Below, piece by piece: positions 43,837-52,939 of a stretch of DNA of 64,000 nt; position 1 is the first letter of the stretch, and each line of letters starts with the position of its first letter. Source of the DNA: Alkalibacterium sp. (lineage in GTDB: Bacteria; Bacillota; Bacilli; Lactobacillales; Carnobacteriaceae_A); contig JAFIFE010000023.1 of the NCBI GenBank assembly GCA_020832185.1, positions 62,001 through 126,000 of the forward strand, written 5' to 3'. Below the pieces are notes generated by a model, which made no database searches, had not been told where the DNA came from, and saw only the letters and a program-made list of their open reading frames with translations. The position numbers and the translations under genes were made by a program.

Positions 43837-44490
43837 ATGGATGATGCATTCAAGGCGTTAGATAGTGATAAGCAAAGAAGAATTTTGGATTCCGCTTATA
43901 AGGAATTCTCTAACAAAGGATATAAGCAGGCATCGACTAATCGGATAGCTAAAGAAGCTGGAATTGGAAAAGGGACACTGTTTTATTATTTTACGAATAA
44001 GGAAGGGCTGTTCCATGATCTGGTAGAAGAAGCATTTTGCATAGCAGATGAGTTTTTTCTGAAAAAAGTAGATTTTTCTGAAACAGACTTTTTCATCAGA
44101 TTGAGACAGACAAGTGAGCTGAAATGGGCTGTCTATCAGGAACATCCTCATGCCCTGAGCTTTATGGCTCGTGTATTTATTCATAGTGATGAACACAATC
44201 TACCAGATAAGCTGCTTCTCAAACGAACTAAAGCAGAACACGTATGGGGATCTCTCTTAACTAAGAATATCGACTTTTCAAAATTTAGAGATGACATCCC
44301 GCAGGAAACGTCCTTTAACTTCATCAGATGGACGATTGAAGGGTACAGGACTGAGTTGGAACAGCGGGTTAAGATGGAGGGCATCGAGGTTTTCACTAAT
44401 CAGGCTTTCGAACCCTATTATAAAGAATTTTATAGCTATCTGGATACGTTGAAGAAAATTTATTACAAACCGGAGTACACTAATGGATGA
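43837..44490 (+). CDS. TetR/AcrR family repressor
   Basis: A protein of about 217 residues. The N-terminal HTH is typical: RRILDSAYKEFSNKGYKQASTNRIAKEAGIG, then KGTLFYYFTNKEGLF. The C-terminal ligand domain is not assignable. ATG 43837 is chosen for its AAAGGAGGT; a GTG at 43819 precedes that RBS. It is the first gene of an operon with an ATPase and a 12-helix permease and probably derepresses it upon binding the exported compound. Confidence 0.9.
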   Translation: MDDAFKALDSDKQRRILDSAYKEFSNKGYKQASTNRIAKEAGIGKGTLFYYFTNKEGLFHDLVEEAFCIADEFFLKKVDFSETDFFIRLRQTSELKWAVYQEHPHALSFMARVFIHSDEHNLPDKLLLKRTKAEHVWGSLLTKNIDFSKFRDDIPQETSFNFIRWTIEGYRTELEQRVKMEGIEVFTNQAFEPYYKEFYSYLDTLKKIYYKPEYTNG

Positions 44491-44505
44491 GAGCGGAGGG
44501 TTAAA

Positions 44506-45405
44506 ATGGAAAAAGTGATAGAAATCAATGCAATTGAAAAATCATTCGGAAAAACAAAAGCACTGAATAAAGTGAGTTTTGAGGTCAACAAGGGGGAAAT
44601 TGTCGGGTTCATTGGACCGAATGGGGCTGGAAAGTCAACAACGATAAGAATCCTGCTGGGACTTATCAAAGCGGATGGCGGGTCAGCTACCTTATTTGGA
44701 AAAGATGTATGGAAAGATGCTGTAGATATTCATAAACGTGTGGCCTATGTACCTGGTGATGTGAATTTATGGCCTAACTTGACAGGTGGTCAGGTGATCG
44801 ATTTATTCTTGAGTATGCGTGGAGCGAAAGTTGATAAAGAAAGAAAAGAAGAACTGATCAAACGGTTCGAGTTCGATCCGACCAAAAAATGTCGAGCCTA
44901 TTCAAAAGGAAATCGTCAAAAAGTTGCATTGATCGCCGCATTTTCAGCAGAGGCTGATGTCTATATCTTCGATGAACCTACAGCTGGATTAGACCCTCTT
45001 CAAGAAAGAGTATTCCAGAGATGTGCGAGAGAAGTTCTGGATAAAGGAGCAAGTGTCTTGTTGTCGAGTCATATCCTATCCGAGGTTGAGCAGCTTTGTG
45101 ACCGGGTCGCTATTATAAGACAAGGCGAAATCGTTGAGTCAGGATCATTGGTTGATTTAAGACATCTGACCCGTTCACAAATCACTTTAAAAACTAAAGA
45201 AGACATCCATACTATCGATAGCCAGGATTTTGCCCATGACGTAACAAGGGACAAAGGTGAGATCGTCTTTCAGCTGGACAGTGATCATCTTGATGATTTC
45301 CTGAGGTTTATTCAGCCTTACACTGTATTAAAGCTGGAAAGTGCGCCTCCTAAATTGGAAGATTTATTTATGCGTCACTATGAATCGACTAAAGGAGGGG
45401 TATAG
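44506..45405 (+). CDS. ABC exporter ATP-binding protein (antibiotic exporter type)
   Basis: A 299-residue ATPase: Walker A GPNGAGKST near 39-47, Q-loop region YVPGD, signature YSKGNRQKVAL near 133, Walker B VYIFDEPT and H-loop SSHIL. The signature deviates from LSGGQ in the way common to the polyketide-exporter (Tnr/Nar-like) subgroup. It is followed by a C-terminal extension that fits DrrA-like proteins. It is 15 bases after tetR and abuts the permease gene. Confidence 0.9.
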   Translation: MEKVIEINAIEKSFGKTKALNKVSFEVNKGEIVGFIGPNGAGKSTTIRILLGLIKADGGSATLFGKDVWKDAVDIHKRVAYVPGDVNLWPNLTGGQVIDLFLSMRGAKVDKERKEELIKRFEFDPTKKCRAYSKGNRQKVALIAAFSAEADVYIFDEPTAGLDPLQERVFQRCAREVLDKGASVLLSSHILSEVEQLCDRVAIIRQGEIVESGSLVDLRHLTRSQITLKTKEDIHTIDSQDFAHDVTRDKGEIVFQLDSDHLDDFLRFIQPYTVLKLESAPPKLEDLFMRHYESTKGGV

Positions 45406-47001
45406 ATGATGCAGACACATGCTCAGACTGGACGTATTTTCCGGTTCACTTTAAGAAAAGAGTGGCTGAAGCTGCTTCTCTGGTTAATTGGCGGCGCTTT
45501 TTATGTCATTATGGGTGTCGTGGCTTTTGTCGAAGTGTATGGAGACCCACTTGAACGACAGGCTATGGCCATGGCCATGCAGAATCCTGCAATGGAGGCT
45601 TTATTTGGCCGAGCTATAGGTATCGATAACTATACGATCGGGGCTATGTATTCGCACACCATGACGATTCTAGGTTTTGCCCTTTTTGCAATCATGTCCA
45701 TTCTATTAGTTGTACGTAATACACGGTCTGAAGAAGAGGATGGAATCCTGGAGCTGATACAGGCTCTGCCAACTGGTCGCTTAGCTCACACAACCTCTGC
45801 TATTATTCTTTTATTAGTCACCAATGTTCTGGTTGCTCTCATATCCGCGGGTTTGTTGATCGGACTGGGTGATGCGAGCATGTCTACAGAAGGGGCTCTC
45901 TTAACTGGGGTGATTTATGGGATGACAGGACTCTTATTTGGGGCGATCACTCTGGTGACTGCGCAGCTTTCGTCCAATGCAAGAGGCGCGATGATGCTGG
46001 CATTTGGGGCATTAGGCCTATCTTATGTGTTTAGAATCATTGGTGACTCAGGTATGGAAGTGTTCAGCTGGATTTCACCGCTGGGCCTTCTGTACAATAC
46101 GGAACCCTTCGTTAATAATTACTGGTTCCCGGTCTGGATAGCCTTGGGCATCAGTCTGGTACTCATTGTTCTTGCTCTTTTCTTAAAACACCAGCGGGAC
46201 ATGGGGGCCGGATTACTTCCTGATCGATCAGGAAGAAGACATGCTTCAGCCTTTTTGAAAACACCCATTGGCTTTGTGGTTAAACTAGTCAAGACCCCAT
46301 TAATTGTCTGGGCAGTTGCTATGGTATTTCTCGGTATTTCATACGGATCTGTCATCGGAGATGTCGAAGGCCTGCTTGAAGGAAATGAAGTGATTGAACA
46401 GATCATAGCCGGAGATCCTGATATATCAATGGTCGATCAGTTCATGGCCATGATTCTTGGGGTGCTTGCAATGGCAGCAACCATCCCTTCTCTGCAAGTC
46501 ATGCTTAGACTCAGAGGAGAAGAGAAAAAGAATCGCCTTGAAAAAGTTATAGCCGGAGCACACTCACGATTGATTATCTTTGGTTCGTTCATAGTGCTGA
46601 GTGCTATTGTAGCGATTGCTTTACAGATCCTTCAGTCCCTGGCTTTTGGGGGAGCGGCAGTAGCTATGGGGTATGACGTATCCCTAGTTGAAATCATTGT
46701 AGCCGGTTTTGCGTATATTCCAGCCATGTATGTCATGATCGGGGTGGCAGCATTACTGATAGGCTGGCTGCCAAAACTGACGTCGCTGGTCTGGCTATAC
46801 CTGGGCTTTGCATTCATGATCCTATATTTTGGTGGATTATTCGATTTTCCTGAGATCATTAATGGGCTTTCTCCATTCTATCATGTGCCTCAAATGCCTA
46901 TTGATGACTGGAACTGGATAGTCACTCTAGCGCTCACAGGGATTTCACTTGTTTTGTCGGTAGTTGGATACCTCGGATATAGTAGAAGAGATATCGACTA
47001 A
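45406..47001 (+). CDS. ABC exporter permease, 12-helix antibiotic-exporter type
   Basis: A 531-residue permease with about 12 helices in two halves joined by a loop near 255-300, similar to the tetronasin/narasin-type polyketide exporter permeases of actinomycetes and lactobacilli. An NTRSEEEDGILELIQALPTG motif in the first cytoplasmic loop is typical. The start is ATG 45406 or ATG 45409; the AAAGGAGGGG favours the second slightly. With the upstream ATPase it forms a predicted drug exporter. Confidence 0.85.
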   Translation: MMQTHAQTGRIFRFTLRKEWLKLLLWLIGGAFYVIMGVVAFVEVYGDPLERQAMAMAMQNPAMEALFGRAIGIDNYTIGAMYSHTMTILGFALFAIMSILLVVRNTRSEEEDGILELIQALPTGRLAHTTSAIILLLVTNVLVALISAGLLIGLGDASMSTEGALLTGVIYGMTGLLFGAITLVTAQLSSNARGAMMLAFGALGLSYVFRIIGDSGMEVFSWISPLGLLYNTEPFVNNYWFPVWIALGISLVLIVLALFLKHQRDMGAGLLPDRSGRRHASAFLKTPIGFVVKLVKTPLIVWAVAMVFLGISYGSVIGDVEGLLEGNEVIEQIIAGDPDISMVDQFMAMILGVLAMAATIPSLQVMLRLRGEEKKNRLEKVIAGAHSRLIIFGSFIVLSAIVAIALQILQSLAFGGAAVAMGYDVSLVEIIVAGFAYIPAMYVMIGVAALLIGWLPKLTSLVWLYLGFAFMILYFGGLFDFPEIINGLSPFYHVPQMPIDDWNWIVTLALTGISLVLSVVGYLGYSRRDID

Positions 47002-47035
47002 GTTTAAATTTACAATCGTTTGATAATGATAAGAG

Positions 47036-47079
47036 AATCAGATTAAAGGCATGTATCAGTCTTTAGTCTGATTTTTTTA
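47036..47079 (+). terminator. Terminator of tetR-exporter operon
   Basis: A 13-bp stem with one G-U pair (47036-47048 with 47061-47073) followed by a T-run. Confidence 0.88.
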
Positions 47080-47194
47080 TTTTACTACGATAAGTGTAGT
47101 AATTTCAAAACGCATATGCTAAACTAAGTACAACGACAGATGCAGTAATTAAATATACATAACCGTCTACTGGACATGAAGGAGGAACGATCTC

Positions 47195-47527
47195 ATGATA
47201 AGCAGTGATGTCATCAGAGGGTATAACGACTCGTTCCTGTTATCCTTGTTAAATGAAGGGGATTCTTACGGGTATGCTTTATCGAAGGACATTAAAGAGC
47301 GAACGAATGGACAGTATCTGATCAAAGAAACCACCATGTATTCGGCCTTTACTCGATTAAAAAAGAACGGCTATATTGACTCTTACCCAGGAAACGTTAC
47401 ACAAGGGAAGAAACGGACCTATTACCGGATCACACCAGAAGGCAAGCGGTATTTAAAAGAAAAACAGGAAGAATGGCTGGTTACTAAGCAAGTAGTCGAT
47501 CAATTCGTTGGAGGGGAAATAAAATGA
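47195..47527 (+). CDS. PadR family transcriptional regulator
   Basis: A 110-residue winged-helix PadR repressor. The LLSLLNEGDSYGYALSKDI core near 15-33, then ETTMYSAFTRLKKNGYI near 45 and GKKRTYYRITPEGKRYL near 72, are all typical. The RBS is GAAGGAGG. Its stop overlaps the start of a HAAS-domain membrane protein gene by four bases, a common PadR arrangement. ACTAC-N7-GTAGT at 47084-47100 may be its operator. Confidence 0.92.
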   Translation: MISSDVIRGYNDSFLLSLLNEGDSYGYALSKDIKERTNGQYLIKETTMYSAFTRLKKNGYIDSYPGNVTQGKKRTYYRITPEGKRYLKEKQEEWLVTKQVVDQFVGGEIK

Positions 47528-48492
47528 ATATAATTAATGAATACGTGAACCAAGTGTTCAAGACCGTTCCTTTAACAGAGGAAACGAATCAGCTGCGTTT
47601 GGATATCCTAGCTAACATGGAGGATAAATACGATGAGCTGATTGGAAATGGGGCATCAGAACACGAAGCAATTGGTGTGGTTATTGCAGAGTTTGGAAAC
47701 ATCGATGAGTTACTCAGCGAAATGGGTATAGAAAAAGAGTCTGCCGAAACCTTGGAAAATCATCCGACTATGGAAGAAGGAGCTATAGACTTTTTCGTGG
47801 AAGCAAAAGCAATGATCGGTTTGAGAGTGGGACTTGGTATTTTATCTATTCTTCTGGGCGTAGGGTTGATGCTCTCATTCTTAAGTGCAGGCTCAGCGAT
47901 TCAAGCGAATAGAGTGATTGGGATTATCCTTCTACTGGTATGTCTAGTGATCGGTATTGCACTTCTCATAATAGAAGGCATGCGGGCGGATGAGTTGAAA
48001 CCTTATCATCAGCCATTTGTTCTGTTAGCTGATTTAAGAGATGAGGTAGAGCATCAGAAAAAAGCGTATAAGAAATCACTCGCTTTGAGTATTGTACTAG
48101 GCGTGTCGTTCTGTATTTTATCACTGACACCCTTACTTGTAGGTGCTTTAACCAATCTGTTATCTCTTTTAACTGGACTGGGACTGATGCTGGTTCTGAT
48201 AGGCGTAGGGGTCATGTTTTTCACCTATAGTGGTAATGTCTTCAATGCCTATGGAGTGATTTTATCAAACGGAAAAGATCCGGAACACTTTGAGGAAGAA
48301 GTCAAAGCTGAAGCCAGACGCAAAAAAATTGACTATATCATTGAAGAAATTTACTGGCCCATTATCGTCGTTATTTATTTCGCCTCTAGTTTTATTTTTG
48401 GAGGAAGCATCTGGGCCTGGAGTTGGATTATCTTTGTCCTTGGGGGAGCTTTGGAAGGTACAATCAAATCTTTATTCGACACATGGGAATAA
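47524..48492 (+). CDS. HAAS-domain (DUF1700-like) membrane protein
   Basis: A 322-residue protein. Residues 1-75 are a permease-prefix/HAAS helical domain (YVNQVFKTVPLTEETNQLRLDI...MEDKYDELI). Six or seven helices follow. The pairing with PadR, with a four-base overlap, is the usual one and suggests that the HAAS domain takes part in the regulatory circuit, as in other PadR-HAAS modules. Precise function unknown. Confidence 0.8.
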   Translation: MNIINEYVNQVFKTVPLTEETNQLRLDILANMEDKYDELIGNGASEHEAIGVVIAEFGNIDELLSEMGIEKESAETLENHPTMEEGAIDFFVEAKAMIGLRVGLGILSILLGVGLMLSFLSAGSAIQANRVIGIILLLVCLVIGIALLIIEGMRADELKPYHQPFVLLADLRDEVEHQKKAYKKSLALSIVLGVSFCILSLTPLLVGALTNLLSLLTGLGLMLVLIGVGVMFFTYSGNVFNAYGVILSNGKDPEHFEEEVKAEARRKKIDYIIEEIYWPIIVVIYFASSFIFGGSIWAWSWIIFVLGGALEGTIKSLFDTWE

Positions 48493-48557
48493 TGTCTGAT
48501 GGGATACTGATCCTATGAATTTATTAACTTTAAGTAAAACAATTATTTTTCATATTT

Positions 48558-48592
48558 AAAGCGGTAGAAGCCATGCTTCTACCGCTTTTTTT
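48558..48592 (+). terminator. Terminator after PadR-HAAS pair
   Basis: A perfect 14-bp stem (48558-48571 with 48575-48588), a 3-base loop and seven T. Confidence 0.92.
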
Positions 48593-48719
48593 GCTTTCAT
48601 AACAAATTGAAAAGTTAAAATAATTGAAAAAATGAATGTTCAAAATATTAAGATAGTGCTCTGACAACAAGTGGGGTCTATTTAATCAAATGATTTTAGC
48701 AGTTAACAGGAGTTATTGT

Positions 48720-48748
48720 TTGAATAGTTTAGAGAAGTTGTCTATCAT
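48720..48748 (+). promoter_or_regulatory. Promoter of third importer operon
   Basis: TTGAAT (48720-48725), a 17-base spacer and TATCAT (48743-48748), 71 bases upstream of the GTG. The rest of the 326-base gap holds only AT-rich sequence. Confidence 0.5.
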
Positions 48749-48818
48749 TTAAAGTGAAAAATAGTCACAGAAAAAGACGGATAAATTCATGTTTTTTTCA
48801 CAATGAGGAGGAATAACT

Positions 48819-50168
48819 GTGAAAACTATTAAGGTAAGGACATTGCTTAAGGCAGGTACGTGGTGTGCTGCTGTTTCACTGATTTTAGCTGCGTGCGGCA
48901 ATGGAGAGACTGAAACTGGAGACAACACAACTACTGATGGAGAATCAGACACTCAGGGACAGGTCGAACTTGAATTCTGGTCGTTCTGGGGTTCAGGCCC
49001 ACGACGCGATACAATTGAAGAGATCATTGAGGAATTCAATGATACTCATGACACAATCACAGTCGAATATGTCTATCAGCCATGGGGAGATATCTGGACC
49101 AAGGCACTAGCTGCTATAGCTGGAGGTAATGCACCAGATGTTATTGTGCAGGATATTAATAGCGTAAGGCAGCGTGCAGATGCTAATCAGGCAACTAATT
49201 TACAGTCATTCATTGATGAGGAAGATATTTCTGATTCATTCTATCCTCAGCTGTGGGAAACAGTCATTTTCGAAGACGAAGCCTACGCTGTTCCGTTCAA
49301 TACGGATACCCAGGTCTTATTTTATAATATAGACGCATTTGAAGAAGCAGGTCTCGATCCTGACAGCCCCCCACAGACATGGGAAGAGTTGGAAGAAGTC
49401 GCTCGAACCCTGGATCAAGGATCTGAGAACGACTGGGAGCAAATCGGATTTTATCCTAGATGGAATATTGGTCCTGATGTCTGGGCTTTGAATGCAGATG
49501 GCGGTACTTCCTGGTTTGATGAAGAAGGGAACGTGACCATCCATACACCTGAAAAGGTAGATGCTCTAGAGTGGTTACTCGACTGGCAGGATTATTATGG
49601 ACGTGAAACAGTCACCCAGTACGAAGCTGAATTCGGCTCGGGAGTTGCTGACCCGTTTATTTCAGGTCTTGTAGCTATGAGAGGCCAGAACATCAACTAT
49701 TATACTAATCTGAGAGAAAATGCCCCTGAAGATTTCAGATTTAATGTCGCTCCTCTTCCGGAAAGAGAAGAAGGCAGTGGAAATTGGTCTTGGGGTGGAG
49801 GGTTTGTATTGGAAATTCCAGAAAACACTTCTCATCCCGAAGAATCTTACGAATTTATCCGACACTTGACTTCAACAGAAGTTCAGGAACAATTTGGGAT
49901 GAACAGTTTTGATATTATGGCCAATGTGGAGGCAAATGAAAACCTTGCAGAACACGCTGAGCTGGACGAAACGGGTCATATGATATACGAAATGGCTCAC
50001 CAGAATCTTGAGCAGACAGTGATTACACCCGTCCCACTGCATGCACCAGACTATCATTCACTGATCAACACTCAAATCGATGCAGCGTTCCTTGGAGAAA
50101 AAACAGCTGAAGAAGCTCTGGAAGATGCTCAGAACTCTGTTGAAAATCTGGTAGAACAGAACCAGTAA
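48819..50168 (+). CDS. ABC sugar importer, solute-binding lipoprotein (third system)
   Basis: A 449-residue family-1 sugar-binding lipoprotein. A signal peptide ends in a LAAC lipobox, then a Thr/Gly/Asp-rich linker and the fold starting LEFWSFWGSGPRRDTIEEII. The GTG start follows GAGGAGGAATAACT. No glycosidase gene is adjacent, so the ligand cannot be inferred. Downstream are a hairpin, two permeases and a DUF624 gene. Confidence 0.9.
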   Translation: MKTIKVRTLLKAGTWCAAVSLILAACGNGETETGDNTTTDGESDTQGQVELEFWSFWGSGPRRDTIEEIIEEFNDTHDTITVEYVYQPWGDIWTKALAAIAGGNAPDVIVQDINSVRQRADANQATNLQSFIDEEDISDSFYPQLWETVIFEDEAYAVPFNTDTQVLFYNIDAFEEAGLDPDSPPQTWEELEEVARTLDQGSENDWEQIGFYPRWNIGPDVWALNADGGTSWFDEEGNVTIHTPEKVDALEWLLDWQDYYGRETVTQYEAEFGSGVADPFISGLVAMRGQNINYYTNLRENAPEDFRFNVAPLPEREEGSGNWSWGGGFVLEIPENTSHPEESYEFIRHLTSTEVQEQFGMNSFDIMANVEANENLAEHAELDETGHMIYEMAHQNLEQTVITPVPLHAPDYHSLINTQIDAAFLGEKTAEEALEDAQNSVENLVEQNQ

Positions 50169-50193
50169 AAACATATGAAAAGAGTATTAATTC

Positions 50194-50234
50194 TAGTGAT
50201 GAAAAGGGGATGGATTCATCTCCTTTTTCACTAC
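50194..50234 (+). terminator. Hairpin between third lipoprotein and permease genes
   Basis: An imperfect stem (AGTGATGAAAAGGGGA with TCTCCTTTTTCACT) and an 8-base loop, 25 bases after the lipoprotein stop; the third such hairpin in the window. Confidence 0.7.
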
Positions 50235-50254
50235 AGATGAAAGGAGAGTGTGTA

Positions 50255-51211
50255 ATGAAGGCAGCTGAAGATCAGTCACAATTCAAAAAAGCAGTGCAGG
50301 AAGCCAGGCAGTTCAAGAAGAAAAAGTGGACACCCAGTCAGAAGAAAGAAGCGTTATGGGGGCTTCTGTTTGTCTCTCCATTTATCATAGGTTTTTTTGG
50401 ATTTATGTTTTTACCCATGTTATTTTCATTTGTCGGGAGTTTTACTAATTACAATATTACGTCACGTATGGACTTTATTGGACTGACTAACTTCAGACGA
50501 ATGTTCACTCAAGATGAATTATTCACGACGTCACTTTACAATACGGCCTATTATGTAGCATTCAATGTTCCTTTAACTGCTATCGGAAGTGTTTTTTTAG
50601 CGGTATTATTAAACAGGAAAATAAGAGGGATACGCGTTTTTCGCACAATCTTTTATCTTCCGGCGGTATTATCCGGGGTCGCGGTTTATGTTTTGTGGAT
50701 GCAGCTGCTGTCTCCATCATCGGGGTTGATCAATACTATTTTGTCCTGGGTGGGCATAAGTGGTCCATCATGGCTGTTTGATCCTCAGTGGACAAAACCT
50801 GCCTTGATACTTATGCGTTTATGGAGTGTCGGTGGAGCGATGCTGCTTTACTTAGCTACCTTGCAGAACGTTCCAAAACAACTATATGAATCAGCAGAAG
50901 TAGATGGAGCCGGTTTTTCACGCCAGTTTTTCCATATTACGCTGCCCATGATTACGCCTATTATTTTCTATGATGTAGTGACCTCGACGATCGGTGCGTT
51001 CCAGATTTTTCAGGAAGCGTATGTGATGACAGAAGGAGGCACTGGCGGACCGGCTAACTCATTGCTATTCTATAACCTGCACATGTGGAACCAGGCTTTC
51101 GTAGCTTATAATATGGGGTACGCTATGGCGATGTCCATGATTTTATTTATTATCGTCTTATCATTAACCTTCGTCAATTTGAAACTTGCCCCAAGGTGGG
51201 TACATTATTAA
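50255..51211 (+). CDS. ABC sugar importer, permease 1 (third system)
   Basis: A protein of about 318 residues with a basic cytoplasmic N-tail of about 32 residues, then six helices beginning ALWGLLFVSPFIIGFFGFMF. The EAA loop YESAEVDGAGFSRQFFHITL is near 209-228. ATG 50255 is chosen because AAAGGAGA precedes it; an in-frame ATG at 50210 lies within the hairpin. The coding end is 38 bases upstream of the next permease's unusual ATT start. Confidence 0.9.
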   Translation: MKAAEDQSQFKKAVQEARQFKKKKWTPSQKKEALWGLLFVSPFIIGFFGFMFLPMLFSFVGSFTNYNITSRMDFIGLTNFRRMFTQDELFTTSLYNTAYYVAFNVPLTAIGSVFLAVLLNRKIRGIRVFRTIFYLPAVLSGVAVYVLWMQLLSPSSGLINTILSWVGISGPSWLFDPQWTKPALILMRLWSVGGAMLLYLATLQNVPKQLYESAEVDGAGFSRQFFHITLPMITPIIFYDVVTSTIGAFQIFQEAYVMTEGGTGGPANSLLFYNLHMWNQAFVAYNMGYAMAMSMILFIIVLSLTFVNLKLAPRWVHY

Positions 51212-51249
51212 TAGCCAGTCGAGTTAGAGTATAGAGAGGGGGAGGGCTT

Positions 51250-52152
51250 ATTGCTACTTCAAAAGTTATACCGAGTGAGAAACCTCGCGTAAAATGGCAT
51301 AGGAATTATTTTAAAAGTAGAAAAAGACAGCAATTTTTAGGAAAAGTATTCGTATATATCTTGCTTCTTTCAGTTAGTCTAGTGTTGATTGCGCCACTGC
51401 TATGGATGTTAGGAACGTCGCTAAAACCAATGGAAGAAATCGTGAGGTTTCCACCTACGATCATACCTGAGACAATCCAGTGGTCAAATTATATCGAAAC
51501 CGTCCAGGCTTTTCCTTTTTTTAGATATATGAGGAATACGATGGTCATTACTGCGTTTGTTGTTATGGGAAATGTCTTATCCAATTCATTTATTGCCTAT
51601 GGGTTTGCAAAAATCAGTTTTCCAGGTAAAAATATCTTATTTGCACTTGTGTTAGCAACCATGATGGTCCCAGGATTTGTGACGATGATCCCCCAGTATA
51701 TCTTATTTACTCAAATTGGGTGGGTGGGAACCTATCTCCCTTTGATTGTACCGTCGTTTTTTGGGAGTGCATTTTTCATTTTCCTCATGAGGCAGTTTTA
51801 TATGTCGATCAGTAATGAACTAGTAGAAGCTGCTAAAATTGATGGAGCGAATCACCTGTATATTTGGAGTCGGTTGATGCTGCCGTTAACGAAGCCTGCA
51901 CTGATTACGGTGGGAATCATGTCGTTCAATGGCGCTTGGAATGACTTTCTGGGCCCGCTGCTATATATCACCAGAGAAGACCGGTACACATTACAAATTG
52001 GTCTGCAGAGTTTTCAGAGTCAGTCGACTACACAGTGGAATTATCTGATGGCTGGGGCAACACTAGTCATGATCCCAACTATTCTGCTTTTCTTCTTTGC
52101 TCAGAAGTACTTTATCAGTGGAATGGATTTAACAGGAGGGACTAAAGGGTAA
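51250..52152 (+). CDS. ABC sugar importer, permease 2 (third system), apparent ATT start
   Basis: A permease of about 300 residues of MalG type with helices from YILLLSVSLVLIAPLLWM and EAA loop LVEAAKIDGANHLYIWSRLM. The reading frame is open upstream to a stop at 51232 and contains no ATG, GTG or TTG until 51361, inside helix 1. A start at ATT 51250 gives a normal basic N-terminus (IATSKVIPSEKPRVKWHRNYFK) four bases after a GGGGGAGGG ribosome binding site. The alternative is a frameshift with TTG 51251. It overlaps the next gene by one base. Confidence 0.8.
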   Translation: MATSKVIPSEKPRVKWHRNYFKSRKRQQFLGKVFVYILLLSVSLVLIAPLLWMLGTSLKPMEEIVRFPPTIIPETIQWSNYIETVQAFPFFRYMRNTMVITAFVVMGNVLSNSFIAYGFAKISFPGKNILFALVLATMMVPGFVTMIPQYILFTQIGWVGTYLPLIVPSFFGSAFFIFLMRQFYMSISNELVEAAKIDGANHLYIWSRLMLPLTKPALITVGIMSFNGAWNDFLGPLLYITREDRYTLQIGLQSFQSQSTTQWNYLMAGATLVMIPTILLFFFAQKYFISGMDLTGGTKG

Positions 52153-52799
52153 TGGAAGGAGAAGATAGAAAGGGAAGTGAATTAAATCGAGAGGAAAAGA
52201 CATCTGCCCTAGTGGTATTTACAGAATATTTTTCATTTCTGGCCGTCCTCAACTTGCTGTGGGTGCTCACGTCACTCCTCATTATTCCCATTTTTGCCTC
52301 TACAGAAGCTGTTTTTTACTGTATTAATAAGAGGATCAGACAAGAGAAAGTCAGCTGGAAAATTGATTACATCGGATATGTAAAAGCAAACATATGGGGG
52401 AGCATGAAAAGAGGATGGGTTTTCTTATTTATCGGGCTTGTTTTAGTTGCTGACGGACTGATTCTTTTCCTGATGCCGGAAGAAATGATTGTGCGTCCTT
52501 TTCTTTTAGGGGCATTGTTTATCTTTTCACTCTTGTTCATATTTATTATTTTTTATTTTTATACGTTGCTTGTGCACACACACTATTCATTTAAAACCCG
52601 TGTCGTCTACTCATTCATTTACAGTATTAGATTTCCTCATTACAGTATAGGGATAGTCCTACTACTGACAGCACAATTAATAGTGTCACTGTTTTTTGTG
52701 CCTCTGTTTGTATTTTTTGGGCTAAGTTTTCCAGCTTTATTATTTACCTTGAGCGTACAGAAAAATAGGTCGAAATTAAATAAAGAAGAGACCTCTTAA
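52152..52799 (+). CDS. DUF624 (YesL-family) membrane protein, third importer operon
   Basis: A 215-residue membrane protein with five helices (VLNLLWVLTSLLIIPIFASTEAVF near 33 and later). It resembles DUF624/YesL proteins. Its ATG overlaps the preceding permease stop (TAATG), so it is coupled to the transporter. A second member is at 9820, also beside an importer. Biochemical role unknown. Confidence 0.75.
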   Translation: MEGEDRKGSELNREEKTSALVVFTEYFSFLAVLNLLWVLTSLLIIPIFASTEAVFYCINKRIRQEKVSWKIDYIGYVKANIWGSMKRGWVFLFIGLVLVADGLILFLMPEEMIVRPFLLGALFIFSLLFIFIIFYFYTLLVHTHYSFKTRVVYSFIYSIRFPHYSIGIVLLLTAQLIVSLFFVPLFVFFGLSFPALLFTLSVQKNRSKLNKEETS

Positions 52800-52889
52800 A
52801 TGAAGAGGGCCATTCTTATAGAGTTTCTTATAAAAATGAAACAATGAAACAATGTGATTGTACTGAATATACTGTGTCACAGTAAAAAA

Positions 52890-52922
52890 CCTCCCCGTGG
52901 TCATTTGGGGGAGGCATTTTTT
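52890..52922. terminator. Bidirectional terminator at 3' ends of third importer and ADH gene
   Basis: CCTCCCC paired with GGGGAGG, flanked by A6 and T6, between convergent genes. Confidence 0.85.
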
Positions 52923-52939
52923 ATGGCGAGGAATGAGAA

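Noticed and set aside
51251-51292. 13-codon ORF from TTG in another frame as a leader peptide
   Set aside because: It would explain the RBS but leaves the permease without a start; ATT in the right frame gives a normal permease N-terminus.
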